Assembly: GCA_028343315.1 (NCBI GenBank)
Contig: JAOLYI010000020.1
Location: 1 to 6,638 of the forward strand
Length of the DNA: 6,638 nt
Direction: 5' to 3'
From: Candidatus Pelagibacter sp.
GTDB taxonomy: Bacteria; Pseudomonadota; Alphaproteobacteria; Pelagibacterales; Pelagibacteraceae
Both the position numbers and the translations under genes were made by a program. The notes beneath the pieces were generated by a model that saw only the letters and a list, made by a program, of their open reading frames with translations, was not told the DNA's origin and did not search any database. Positions 1 through 5,849 of this stretch are shown here, one piece after another. Numbering within the stretch: the first letter of the stretch is position 1; each line of letters opens with the position of its first letter.

Positions 1-552
1 AAAATTATCTATTTATTAATACTTTTTTTTAGTTTAGAAACTACTAACTTATTTGCACAAAATAATATTATGATTTTAAAACTAATTTATGGTGATGTTG
101 AAATAGAGCTTTATCCTGAGAAAGCACCCAATCACGTAAAAAGATTCAAAGAATTAGCTGATAACGGCAAATATGACGGTGTTGTTTTTCATAGAGTAAT
201 AGATGGTTTCATGGCACAAACAGGTGATGTTAAATTTGGTAATTCTAATAATTCAGATTTTAATTTATCATTAGCTGGTACAGGTGGATCAGACTTACCG
301 AACCTCAAAGCAGAATTTACTGATATAGCTCACACAAGAGGAATACTTTCAGCCGCAAGATCTGCAGATCCAGATAGTGCAAACAGTCAATTTTTTATTT
401 GTTTTGATAACGCACCACATTTAGACAGACAGTATTCAGCCTTTGGTAAAGTAATTAAAGGTATGGAGTTTGTAGATATGATTAAAAAAGGTGATTCTAA
501 TAGTGGCTCTGTTCCAAATCCTGATAAAATAATCTCTCTTAAATCAAAATAA
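1..552 (+). CDS. Periplasmic cyclophilin-type peptidylprolyl isomerase, 5' end off the window
   Basis: Catalyses cis-trans isomerisation of Xaa-Pro bonds, here probably on exported proteins in the periplasm. The reading frame is open from base 1 to the TAA at 550-552. The core cyclophilin motifs are clear: FHRVIDGFMAQTGD (catalytic Arg plus substrate-pocket Phe/Met/Gln), the GTGGSDLPNLKAEF loop, SANSQFFICFD, and LDRQYSAFGKVIKGME near the end. The first ATG in the window is at 70, but the frame before it encodes a hydrophobic stretch (IIYLLILFFSL) followed by NLFAQ, which looks like the core and cleavage site of a signal peptide. The true start is therefore probably just left of base 1, and ATG 70 is internal. 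The visible part is 183 residues. Six bases separate it from tgt, so the two probably share a transcript. In several alphaproteobacteria prolyl isomerase genes sit beside queA-tgt; no queA is seen here. The family call is firm; export is inferred from the N-terminus. Confidence 0.93.
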   Translation, partial: KIIYLLILFFSLETTNLFAQNNIMILKLIYGDVEIELYPEKAPNHVKRFKELADNGKYDGVVFHRVIDGFMAQTGDVKFGNSNNSDFNLSLAGTGGSDLPNLKAEFTDIAHTRGILSAARSADPDSANSQFFICFDNAPHLDRQYSAFGKVIKGMEFVDMIKKGDSNSGSVPNPDKIISLKSK

Positions 553-558
553 TATTAA

Positions 559-1674
559 ATGCTCAGCAAAGAATTTTCTTTTGAGCTAATTACTCAAGAC
601 GGCAAAGCTAGACTGGGAAAAATATTAACGCCAAGAGGTGAAATCGATACACCTGCCTTTATGCCTGTAGGAACTCAAGGTACAGTAAAAGGAATATTTC
701 CAGAAGATATTTTAAAAACCAGTACTCAAATTATTTTAGGCAATACTTACCATTTATTACTTAGACCTGGAATTGAAACTTTAAACAAATTTAATGGTCT
801 TCATAGTTTCATGAATTGGAATAAACCTATATTAACTGATTCCGGTGGATATCAAATAATGTCTTTATCAAAATTTAATAAAATTGATTTAAAAATTGGA
901 GCAATTTTTAGATCTCATATAGATGGAAAAAAAATAATTTTAAGTCCAGAAAAAAGTATACAAGTTCAACAATCTATTAACTCAGACATACTTATGGTGC
1001 TAGATGAGTGCCCTAAATTAACTAAAGATAAAAAAATTTTATCTAATGCAATAGATGTATCAACTAATTGGGCAAAAAGAAGTAAAATAGAATTTGGAAA
1101 TAATAAATCAAAAGCTCTATTTGGAATAACTCAAGGAGGATTATACAAGGACTTAAGAATTGAAAGTATACAAAAATTAACTGAAATTAATTTTGATGGT
1201 TATGCCATGGGCGGTCTTGCTGTAGGTGAAAAACAATCAGACATGTTTAGTATTTTAAATGAAACAACGGATTATCTACCTAAAAAGAAACCAAGATACC
1301 TAATGGGTGTTGGCACCCCTTCTGATATTTTAGGAGCGATTAATGAAGGTATTGATATGTTTGATTGTGTAATGCCTACTAGATCAGGTAGAACCGGTCT
1401 AGCTTTCACTTGGAATGGAAAAATTAATTTAAAAAATTCCAAGTATCAAAATGATAAATCACCTTTAGATGACAAATGTGAAATTAGAGACCTTAATAAT
1501 TACTCTAAAAGTTATTTAAATCATTTAATAAAATCTAATGAAATGATGGCTTCAATGCTTATTTCTTTACATAACATTTATTTTTATCAACAATTTATGC
1601 GCGAAATTCAGAAAAACATTAGGAATGGAACTTTTCAATTATTTTATAAAAAATACATAAATTTATTTGATTAA
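559..1674 (+). CDS. tgt: tRNA-guanine(34) transglycosylase (queuosine synthesis), zinc site degenerate
   Basis: Swaps guanine 34 for preQ1 in the anticodons of tRNA Asp, Asn, His and Tyr, in the cytoplasm. The 371 residues match the usual bacterial length and align end to end with the Zymomonas mobilis enzyme as I remember it. D94 in LTDSGGYQIMSL matches the general base (Z. mobilis D102), D149 in LDEC matches D156, GITQGG and GGLAVGE line the base pocket, and D269 in MFDCVMPTRSGR is the covalent nucleophile (D280). The family zinc site is C-x-C-x2-C plus a later His. Here only C307 and H338 (in SLHNIYFY) remain; the other two cysteine positions are I309 and L312. The flanking residues (LDDKC before, YSKSYLNHL after) stay aligned, so this is substitution, not a frameshift. 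ATG 559 gives the normal family N-terminus. No Shine-Dalgarno site is obvious; the gene is probably co-transcribed with the upstream isomerase. Confidence 0.97.
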   Translation: MLSKEFSFELITQDGKARLGKILTPRGEIDTPAFMPVGTQGTVKGIFPEDILKTSTQIILGNTYHLLLRPGIETLNKFNGLHSFMNWNKPILTDSGGYQIMSLSKFNKIDLKIGAIFRSHIDGKKIILSPEKSIQVQQSINSDILMVLDECPKLTKDKKILSNAIDVSTNWAKRSKIEFGNNKSKALFGITQGGLYKDLRIESIQKLTEINFDGYAMGGLAVGEKQSDMFSILNETTDYLPKKKPRYLMGVGTPSDILGAINEGIDMFDCVMPTRSGRTGLAFTWNGKINLKNSKYQNDKSPLDDKCEIRDLNNYSKSYLNHLIKSNEMMASMLISLHNIYFYQQFMREIQKNIRNGTFQLFYKKYINLFD

Positions 1675-1678
1675 TTAT

Positions 1679-1705
1679 TTGAAATTTAATTAATAAGTAT
1701 ATAAA
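1679..1705 (+). promoter_or_regulatory. Possible sigma-70 promoter for tRNA-Lys
   Basis: TTGAAA (1679-1684) and TATAAA (1700-1705) each match the -35 and -10 consensus at five of six positions, in the 45-base gap between the tgt stop and the tRNA. The 15-base spacing is shorter than the usual 16-18. Transcription would begin about 8 bases before the mature tRNA. In DNA this AT-rich, chance matches are common, and the tRNA could also be read through from tgt. Confidence 0.35.
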
Positions 1706-1719
1706 AGAACAGTCTTTAA

Positions 1720-1795
1720 GGGCCCTTAGCTCAGTTGGTAGAGCACCTCCCTTTTAAGGAGGGTGTCGATGGTTCGAGTCCATCAGGGCTCACCA
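1720..1795 (+). tRNA. tRNA-Lys (anticodon UUU), CCA encoded
   Basis: The sequence folds as a complete 76-base cloverleaf. The acceptor arm is GGGCCCT (1720-1726) with AGGGCTC (1785-1791), including one G-U pair at the second position. The D arm is GCTC/GAGC. The anticodon stem is CCTCC/GGAGG (1746-1750 and 1758-1762) around the loop CTTTTAA, placing TTT at 1753-1755. The T arm is GATGG-TTCGAGT-CCATC (1768-1784). The discriminator is A and CCA is encoded at 1793-1795. The UUU anticodon reads AAA and AAG by wobble, which suits a lysine-rich AT-biased proteome. Its 3' end lies 4 bases from the end of the convergent M48 gene. Confidence 0.97.
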
Positions 1796-1816
1796 ATAAT
1801 TATACTTTTATTGGTG
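1791..1816. repeat. Perfect 9-bp inverted repeat spanning the tRNA-Lys 3' end and M48 stop region
   Basis: CACCAATAA (1791-1799) is the exact reverse complement of TTATTGGTG (1808-1816), separated by an 8-base loop. The left arm contains the last acceptor base, the discriminator and the encoded CCA of tRNA-Lys; the right arm lies in the last codons of the M48 gene, whose stop is in the loop. In RNA from either strand this would be a hairpin. Downstream on the plus strand is only a weak U-rich run (GATATTTTATC), so a rho-independent terminator is possible but not canonical. It might instead mark the 3' end of either transcript. Confidence 0.5.
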
Positions 1817-2633
1817 GATATTTTATCATTACTTCTGTTATCCAGTTATTTAAATTTTCAATTCTTTTTTTGCTACTAGGGTGGGTGCTTAAAAATACAG
1901 GCGGCTCTTTCCCTTTATTTTTTTCTGCCATTCTCTGCCATAGTTTTACAGACTCTCTAATATCAAAACCAGATAAAGAAGAAAAAATTAAACCCAAATA
2001 GTCTGCCTCGGTTTCCTGCTTTCTACCAAATGGATTCATTATACCTAATTGAAAAATATCGAAACCAGTATTTTGCCCGACAGTATTTCTGGTTTTACTA
2101 ATCGCTCCTCCTAAAAAAATATCAGCAACGGTAGTACCTAAATTTATTGTCATCGCTTGACTCATTCTTTCTACTGAGTGTCTGGCTACAGCATGGGCTA
2201 TTTCATGACCCATAACAACAGAAAGTGCATTAATATTTTTTGTTACTTTTAATAATCCTGTATAAACAGCAATTTTTCCTCCAGGCATGCACCAAGCATT
2301 TACCACTTTATCATTATCAACCAATATATAATCCCAACCAAAATTTCTAGTTGGGTCTTGTTTTCCAGAATTTAAAAAAAAAGAACTGACAGCTAATTCC
2401 ATTTTTTTGCCAATTCTTCTAATTTCATTTAATTGTGAACCAGTTGTAATTAATTTATTTTTACTTTTAAATTTTTCATAAGCAGCAGCTGCTTGTTGAT
2501 TGATGCGAGACTCTGGTATTATGCTTAATTGTCTTCTTTCTGTAATAGGTACAGTTGAACAAGAAGGAAGCACCAATGAGCAACATCCGCATCCAAAATA
2601 GCCAAGAAATTTTCTTCTATTTGTGTTATACAT
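1800..2633 (-). CDS. M48 family metalloprotease, Tat-type lipoprotein
   Basis: A zinc metallopeptidase of the M48 YcaL/LoiP/Oma1-like type, probably anchored in the periplasm and degrading damaged envelope proteins. Using ATG at 2633 the product is 277 residues. It begins MYNTNRRKFLG, a twin-arginine-like signal (RR at 6-7), followed by a short cysteine-rich hydrophobic stretch and a lipobox LPSC with C25 as the lipidated residue. The mature start (CSTVPITERRQLSIIP) is typical of these lipoproteins. The active site is HEIAH (143-147, with catalytic E144), and the third zinc ligand is E209 in ETEADYLG. The substrate-side motif NAWCMPGGKIAVYTG and the late THPSS-x3-RI motif are also present. 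In-frame ATGs at 2645 and 2699 would add 4 or 22 residues ahead of the Tat motif; I prefer 2633 because it puts RR in the normal place, but no ribosome site decides it. The gene is convergent with tRNA-Lys and divergent from the DUF502 gene. Confidence 0.92.
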   Translation of the reverse strand: MYNTNRRKFLGYFGCGCCSLVLPSCSTVPITERRQLSIIPESRINQQAAAAYEKFKSKNKLITTGSQLNEIRRIGKKMELAVSSFFLNSGKQDPTRNFGWDYILVDNDKVVNAWCMPGGKIAVYTGLLKVTKNINALSVVMGHEIAHAVARHSVERMSQAMTINLGTTVADIFLGGAISKTRNTVGQNTGFDIFQLGIMNPFGRKQETEADYLGLIFSSLSGFDIRESVKLWQRMAEKNKGKEPPVFLSTHPSSKKRIENLNNWITEVMIKYPPIKV

Positions 2634-2697
2634 TTTAAGATTCATGATTTTAAATAATAAACTATTAATTGCAATTTTTATCTTAATAATAATATTC

Positions 2698-2703
2698 ATT
2701 ATA
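2698..2703 (-). promoter_or_regulatory. Possible -10 element for the M48 gene
   Basis: The minus strand reads TATAAT here, a perfect -10 hexamer, in the divergent gap between the M48 gene and the DUF502 gene. No good -35 sits 16-18 bases upstream. If used, transcription would start near 2691, inside the longest possible M48 frame. That would exclude the 2699 start and favour 2645 or 2633. On the plus strand TATACT (2702-2707) could serve the DUF502 gene at 2725, also without a clear -35. Chance matches are frequent in such AT-rich DNA. Confidence 0.25.
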
Positions 2704-2724
2704 TACTCAAGTTATTCCTAATTA

Positions 2725-3339
2725 ATGTCAGAACCAAACGTAAAAAAATCAATATTTTCAAGAGCTAGAAATAATTTTATAGCTGGAATTGTTGTTTTAA
2801 TACCAATCGGAATAACTTTATACTTAACGCTTTTTTTAATAAGAATTTCTGGAAGAATTATTCCAAAAGAAATCAACCCTAATAACTACCTGCCTTTTAA
2901 TATACCAGGTGTTGAAATAGTAATTGCATTAATAATAATTACCTTTATAGGCTGGTTATCTCTCTCTTTTTTAGGAAAAAAATTCTTTGAACTTTTCAAC
3001 AATATTTTAAAAAGAATTCCTATTCTTAGGACCATATACTCCGCAATAGGTCAAATGACTGAAACTTTCACTAAATCAGATAATAAACAAAAAAGTGTAG
3101 TCCTTTTAGAGTATCCACGTAAAGGTATTTGGGCTGTCGGCTTTGCAACAAAAGAAAATGTTGGTCTAATTAAAAATAAAGTAGAAGAAGATATTATTAA
3201 CGTTTTTGTTCCAACAACACCCAATCCAACAAGCGGTTTTTTATTAATGGTTCCAAAAAAAGACCTTATTTATCTTGATGTTAGTTTTGAACAAGCGTCC
3301 AAGTTTATAGTTTCAGCCGGAACAACCAATATTGATTAA
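2725..3339 (+). CDS. DUF502 family membrane protein
   Basis: A 204-residue inner-membrane protein of family DUF502, related to the plant COV/LCV proteins; its bacterial role is not established. Two hydrophobic segments are visible, about residues 18-40 (FIAGIVVLIPIGITLYLTLF) and 62-84 (GVEIVIALIIITFIGWLSL). A soluble C-terminal domain follows with the family motifs: PILRTIYSAIGQ (99-110), EYPRKGIWAVGF (129-140), and VFVPTTPNPTSGF then LLMVPK (160-178). The length is usual for the family. ATG 2725 is chosen because it leaves a short charged N-terminus before the first helix. There is no Shine-Dalgarno site. The gene is divergent from the M48 gene and convergent with recG, overlapping recG by four bases at the stop codons. 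DUF502 genes are found near recG in other alphaproteobacteria as I recall, so the neighbourhood fits. Confidence 0.93.
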   Translation: MSEPNVKKSIFSRARNNFIAGIVVLIPIGITLYLTLFLIRISGRIIPKEINPNNYLPFNIPGVEIVIALIIITFIGWLSLSFLGKKFFELFNNILKRIPILRTIYSAIGQMTETFTKSDNKQKSVVLLEYPRKGIWAVGFATKENVGLIKNKVEEDIINVFVPTTPNPTSGFLLMVPKKDLIYLDVSFEQASKFIVSAGTTNID

Positions 3340-5378
3340 ATTTCACTTACATTTATTATTTCTGCTTTATCAAAAAGTTTTAATAAAAAAGAGTATTTTT
3401 TTTGATTAATTTCATCTCTTATATTAAGAATATGTTTTTCTGCTAATTTGAATAAATCCTCATGAATTACGGGATCCGCAAATCTAAAATTTTTCATACC
3501 ACTTTGTTGAAAGCCAATTAAATCGCCAAAACCCCTTAATTTTAAATCTTCCTCTGCAATAAAAAAACCATCGTCGGAACTCTTGAGGATTTTAATTCTT
3601 TTGATTGCATTTTTAGTTAATCCGTCTTTATATAACAAAATACAAGTTCCTTGTTTTTCACCCCTACCGACTCTACCTCTTAGCTGATGTAGTTGTGCAA
3701 GACCAAATTTATTAGCATTTTCTATTATAATTAAATTTGCGTTTGGAAAATCTATGCCGACTTCAATTACTGTTGTGGAAACGAGAATTGAAATTTCTTT
3801 ATTTAAAAACTTGTTCAAAATATTTTCCTTATCTTCTTTGTCCATTGCACCGTGTATTAATCCAACTTTCTTTGGAAATTTATTATTAATTAGTTCAAAT
3901 TTTTTTTTTGCTGATGAGTAATCTAAAAAATTAGATTCTTCTATTAATGGACAGACCCAAAAAATTTGATTATCTTCTTTTATTAGTTTTTTTATAAAAG
4001 GCCAAATTTCTCCAATTTTTTTTTCAGGTTTACTTAAAGTAATTATTTTTTTTCTTTTTGCAGGTTTTTCATTAATTTTAGATACATCCATATCTCCGTA
4101 AAGGGACATCATCATAGTTCTAGGGATAGGAGTCGCAGACATAAGCAATACATCGCAATTATGTCCTCCTTTTTGCGCTAAATCACTTCTTTGTTTTACT
4201 CCGAATTTATGTTGTTCATCTATAACTACTAAACCCAATTTTTTGAAATTAATAGTTTTTTGAAACAATGAATGTGTTCCAATTAATAAATCTATTTTTC
4301 CATTCTTTAATTCATCTAAAATCTTTTTTCTTAATTTGTATTCTGTTTTTCCAGTTAAAAATTCTACCTTAATATTATTTTTAAAAATTTTTTTTGATAA
4401 ATTGTAATGTTGCTTTGCAAGTATTTCTGTAGGAGACATCAAAGCACATTGATATCCACTTTCAATAACATTTACTATAGATAATAAAGAAACTATAGTT
4501 TTACCTGACCCTACATCTCCCTGAATAATTCTAAACATTCTGTTTTTACTCAATAAATCTAAACTTATTTCATTAAATACATCTATCTGACTTCTGGTTA
4601 AATTGAATGGCAGTTCTTTTATAATTCTTTCAGAATGTACACTAGTAAAAATTTTAGGGATTTTATTCTTTTTTATTCTTCTTCTATTTTCCGACAAAGT
4701 TAAAAAATTTGCACATAATTCATCGAAAACAATTCTTCTATAAGAGTTAGATTGGCTATTTTTAGAATCTTTAGAATTATGAAGCCTTCTAATTCCTTCA
4801 TTCCAATCAATTAAATTATTTTCATTAATAAATTTTATTTTTAGCCAATCTTCTATAGTCGGTAAATTATTTATTACTTGTTCACTTATGGATCTGTATT
4901 TTTTTTCATTAATACCTTTTGTTAAATTATATTTAGGTATTTTTTTAATAACATATTCTTGTTTATCTAAAGTAGTTACATAATCTGGATTTGTTATTTG
5001 ATATTTTTTGTTAAAATAGTTAATTTTTCCACTAATGACTACCCATTCATTCAGGGGAAATAATTTTCTTAGATATCCCTCACGACTATTAAAATAAATA
5101 ATATCGATTTTACCTGTTTCATCTTCACATAAAATTTTATTTGGTAAATTTCTAATCCTAGGAAAATTTAATTTTTTTACTAAAACTTTTATAGACTGGA
5201 TTTTTCCAATCTCAAGCTCGTTTAATTTATAGATTTTAGATCTGTCTGTATCAGAATAGGGAAGGTTTAAAATTATATCTTTTATTTTTTCTATTCTTTT
5301 CTTTTTTAAATACTTTGATAATTGGGGACCGACACCTTTTAAATTATTAACTGCGCTAAATATAAAATCTTTTTTCAT
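3336..5378 (-). CDS. recG: ATP-dependent DNA helicase RecG
   Basis: Superfamily 2 double-stranded DNA translocase that regresses stalled replication forks and processes branched recombination intermediates. From ATG 5378 the product is 680 residues, close to the E. coli length. The N-terminal wedge region starts with LKGVGPQLSKYLKKK, followed by an OB-fold stretch (CEDETGKIDIIYFN). The helicase core has the pre-Walker LPFNLTRSQ, Walker A GDVGSGKT (K293), DEQH (387-390), SATPIPRT (414-421), STTVIEVGID, and motif VI QLRGRVGRG (565-573). The C-terminal RecG signature is EEDLKLRGFGDLIGFQQSG. The frame extends upstream to an ATG at 5417, but those 13 extra residues are not expected in the family and would overlap sdhE, so 5378 is preferred. 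A run of ten A on the coding strand (3900-3909) encodes consecutive lysines. Divergent from sdhE; the recG-sdhE pairing is common in alphaproteobacteria, usually with mfd, which is not seen here. Confidence 0.97.
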   Translation of the reverse strand: MKKDFIFSAVNNLKGVGPQLSKYLKKKRIEKIKDIILNLPYSDTDRSKIYKLNELEIGKIQSIKVLVKKLNFPRIRNLPNKILCEDETGKIDIIYFNSREGYLRKLFPLNEWVVISGKINYFNKKYQITNPDYVTTLDKQEYVIKKIPKYNLTKGINEKKYRSISEQVINNLPTIEDWLKIKFINENNLIDWNEGIRRLHNSKDSKNSQSNSYRRIVFDELCANFLTLSENRRRIKKNKIPKIFTSVHSERIIKELPFNLTRSQIDVFNEISLDLLSKNRMFRIIQGDVGSGKTIVSLLSIVNVIESGYQCALMSPTEILAKQHYNLSKKIFKNNIKVEFLTGKTEYKLRKKILDELKNGKIDLLIGTHSLFQKTINFKKLGLVVIDEQHKFGVKQRSDLAQKGGHNCDVLLMSATPIPRTMMMSLYGDMDVSKINEKPAKRKKIITLSKPEKKIGEIWPFIKKLIKEDNQIFWVCPLIEESNFLDYSSAKKKFELINNKFPKKVGLIHGAMDKEDKENILNKFLNKEISILVSTTVIEVGIDFPNANLIIIENANKFGLAQLHQLRGRVGRGEKQGTCILLYKDGLTKNAIKRIKILKSSDDGFFIAEEDLKLRGFGDLIGFQQSGMKNFRFADPVIHEDLFKLAEKHILNIRDEINQKKYSFLLKLFDKAEIINVSEI

Positions 5379-5404
5379 TAATTGATTAGATAAGGTATAA
5401 TATA
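5373..5404. promoter_or_regulatory. Candidate overlapping divergent promoters for recG and sdhE
   Basis: The gap between the two start codons is only 31 bases (5379-5409). On the plus strand TATAAT (5396-5401) is a perfect -10, with a weak -35 TTTCAT (5373-5378) at 17-base spacing; transcription would start near 5408, giving sdhE an essentially leaderless mRNA. On the minus strand the overlapping TATATT (5404-5399) could be the recG -10, with a leader of about 14 bases and only a poor -35. The -10 region GTATAATATA is thus usable in both directions. This is inferred from consensus matches only. Confidence 0.4.
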
Positions 5405-5409
5405 AATTA

Positions 5410-5667
5410 ATGAACAATGAATTAGAAATATTTAAAAAAAAATTAATTTATCGTGCAGCTTATAGAGGTACGAAAGAAATGGATATTTTACTTAGTTCAT
5501 TTGTTGATAAATATATTAATTCATTTAGTAAAGATCAGCTTTTTGAATTAGATAAATTCTTAAATTATGAAGATGAAATAATTTTAAATTTTTATCATCA
5601 TAATATTATTAAAAATCGAATTGATAAAAATGCTGTTTCAACAATTTTTAAAAACTTTAGATTATAA
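5410..5667 (+). CDS. sdhE: Succinate dehydrogenase flavinylation factor SdhE (DUF339)
   Basis: A small soluble protein that promotes covalent attachment of FAD to the flavoprotein subunit SdhA of succinate dehydrogenase (bacterial SdhE, mitochondrial SDHAF2/Sdh5). The 85 residues fit the family length. The diagnostic RGxxE motif is present as RGTKEMD (residues 19-25) after KKLIYRAAY, and the rest is predicted helical (LLSSFVDKYI, QLFELDKFLNYED), as in the five-helix family fold. ATG 5410 puts the motif at the usual distance from the N-terminus. The gene is divergent from recG, and its mRNA may be nearly leaderless if TATAAT at 5396 is the promoter. Its TAA stop (5665-5667) touches the CCA end of the oppositely oriented tRNA-Ser with no base between. 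The sdh genes are not in this window. Confidence 0.93.
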   Translation: MNNELEIFKKKLIYRAAYRGTKEMDILLSSFVDKYINSFSKDQLFELDKFLNYEDEIILNFYHHNIIKNRIDKNAVSTIFKNFRL

Positions 5668-5757
5668 TGGCGGAGAGGGTGGGATTCGAACCCACGAACG
5701 AGTTGCCCCGTTGCTGGTTTTCAAGACCAGTGCTTTCAACCGCTCAGCCACCTCTCC
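5668..5757 (-). tRNA. tRNA-Ser (anticodon UGA), CCA encoded
   Basis: A 90-base class II tRNA on the minus strand. The acceptor arm is GGAGAGG (5757-5751) with CCTCTCC (5678-5672), discriminator G, and encoded CCA at 5670-5668. The anticodon stem CTGGT/ACCAG encloses the loop CTTGAAA, giving TGA at 5723-5721, which reads UCA and other UCN serine codons. The long variable arm (AACGGGGCAACTCGTT region) and the T arm GTGGG-TTCGAAT-CCCAC are typical of tRNA-Ser. It is convergent with sdhE and directly adjacent to that gene's stop codon. Confidence 0.97.
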
Positions 5758-5777
5758 TTGAAACAAAATTAGATACT

Positions 5778-5806
5778 TTAATACTATCAAAGTTGTTAAA
5801 TAACAA
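5778..5806 (-). promoter_or_regulatory. Possible sigma-70 promoter for tRNA-Ser
   Basis: On the minus strand TTGTTA (5806-5801) and TATTAA (5783-5778) are separated by 17 bases; each matches consensus at four of six positions. Transcription would begin roughly 15 bases before the mature tRNA. The -35 hexamer is one arm of a small inverted repeat, TTGTTA-AA-TAACAA (5793-5806). The call rests on spacing and position only. Confidence 0.35.
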
Positions 5807-5822
5807 TAAATAAGTGGAATTT

Positions 5823-5841
5823 TGTATTACTAGTTAATACA
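5823..5841. repeat. 7-bp inverted repeat upstream of mltB
   Basis: TGTATTA (5823-5829) and TAATACA (5835-5841) are exact reverse complements separated by CTAGT, ending 8 bases before the preferred mltB start codon. The size and position would suit a dimeric-repressor operator or a 5' hairpin over the ribosome site, but AT-rich 7-bp repeats arise easily by chance. No regulator can be named. Confidence 0.3.
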
Positions 5842-5849
5842 TATTAATT

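Noticed and set aside
1483..1494. Frameshift or pseudogene in tgt at the lost cysteines
   Set aside because: The residues on both sides align in frame with the family and the gene is full length.
1720..1816. tRNA-Lys 3' end as an integrase attachment site
   Set aside because: The repeated 3' sequence is inverted, not direct, only 9 bp, and no integrase or foreign gene is nearby.
1735..2001. Open plus-strand frame of 88 codons starting MVEHLPFKEGVDG
   Set aside because: Its start lies inside tRNA-Lys and the rest is antisense to the M48 gene; it is a shadow of both.
5379..5417. Extended recG N-terminus from ATG 5417
   Set aside because: It adds 13 residues not expected in the family, overlaps the sdhE start and crosses the promoter-like core; ATG 5378 fits better.
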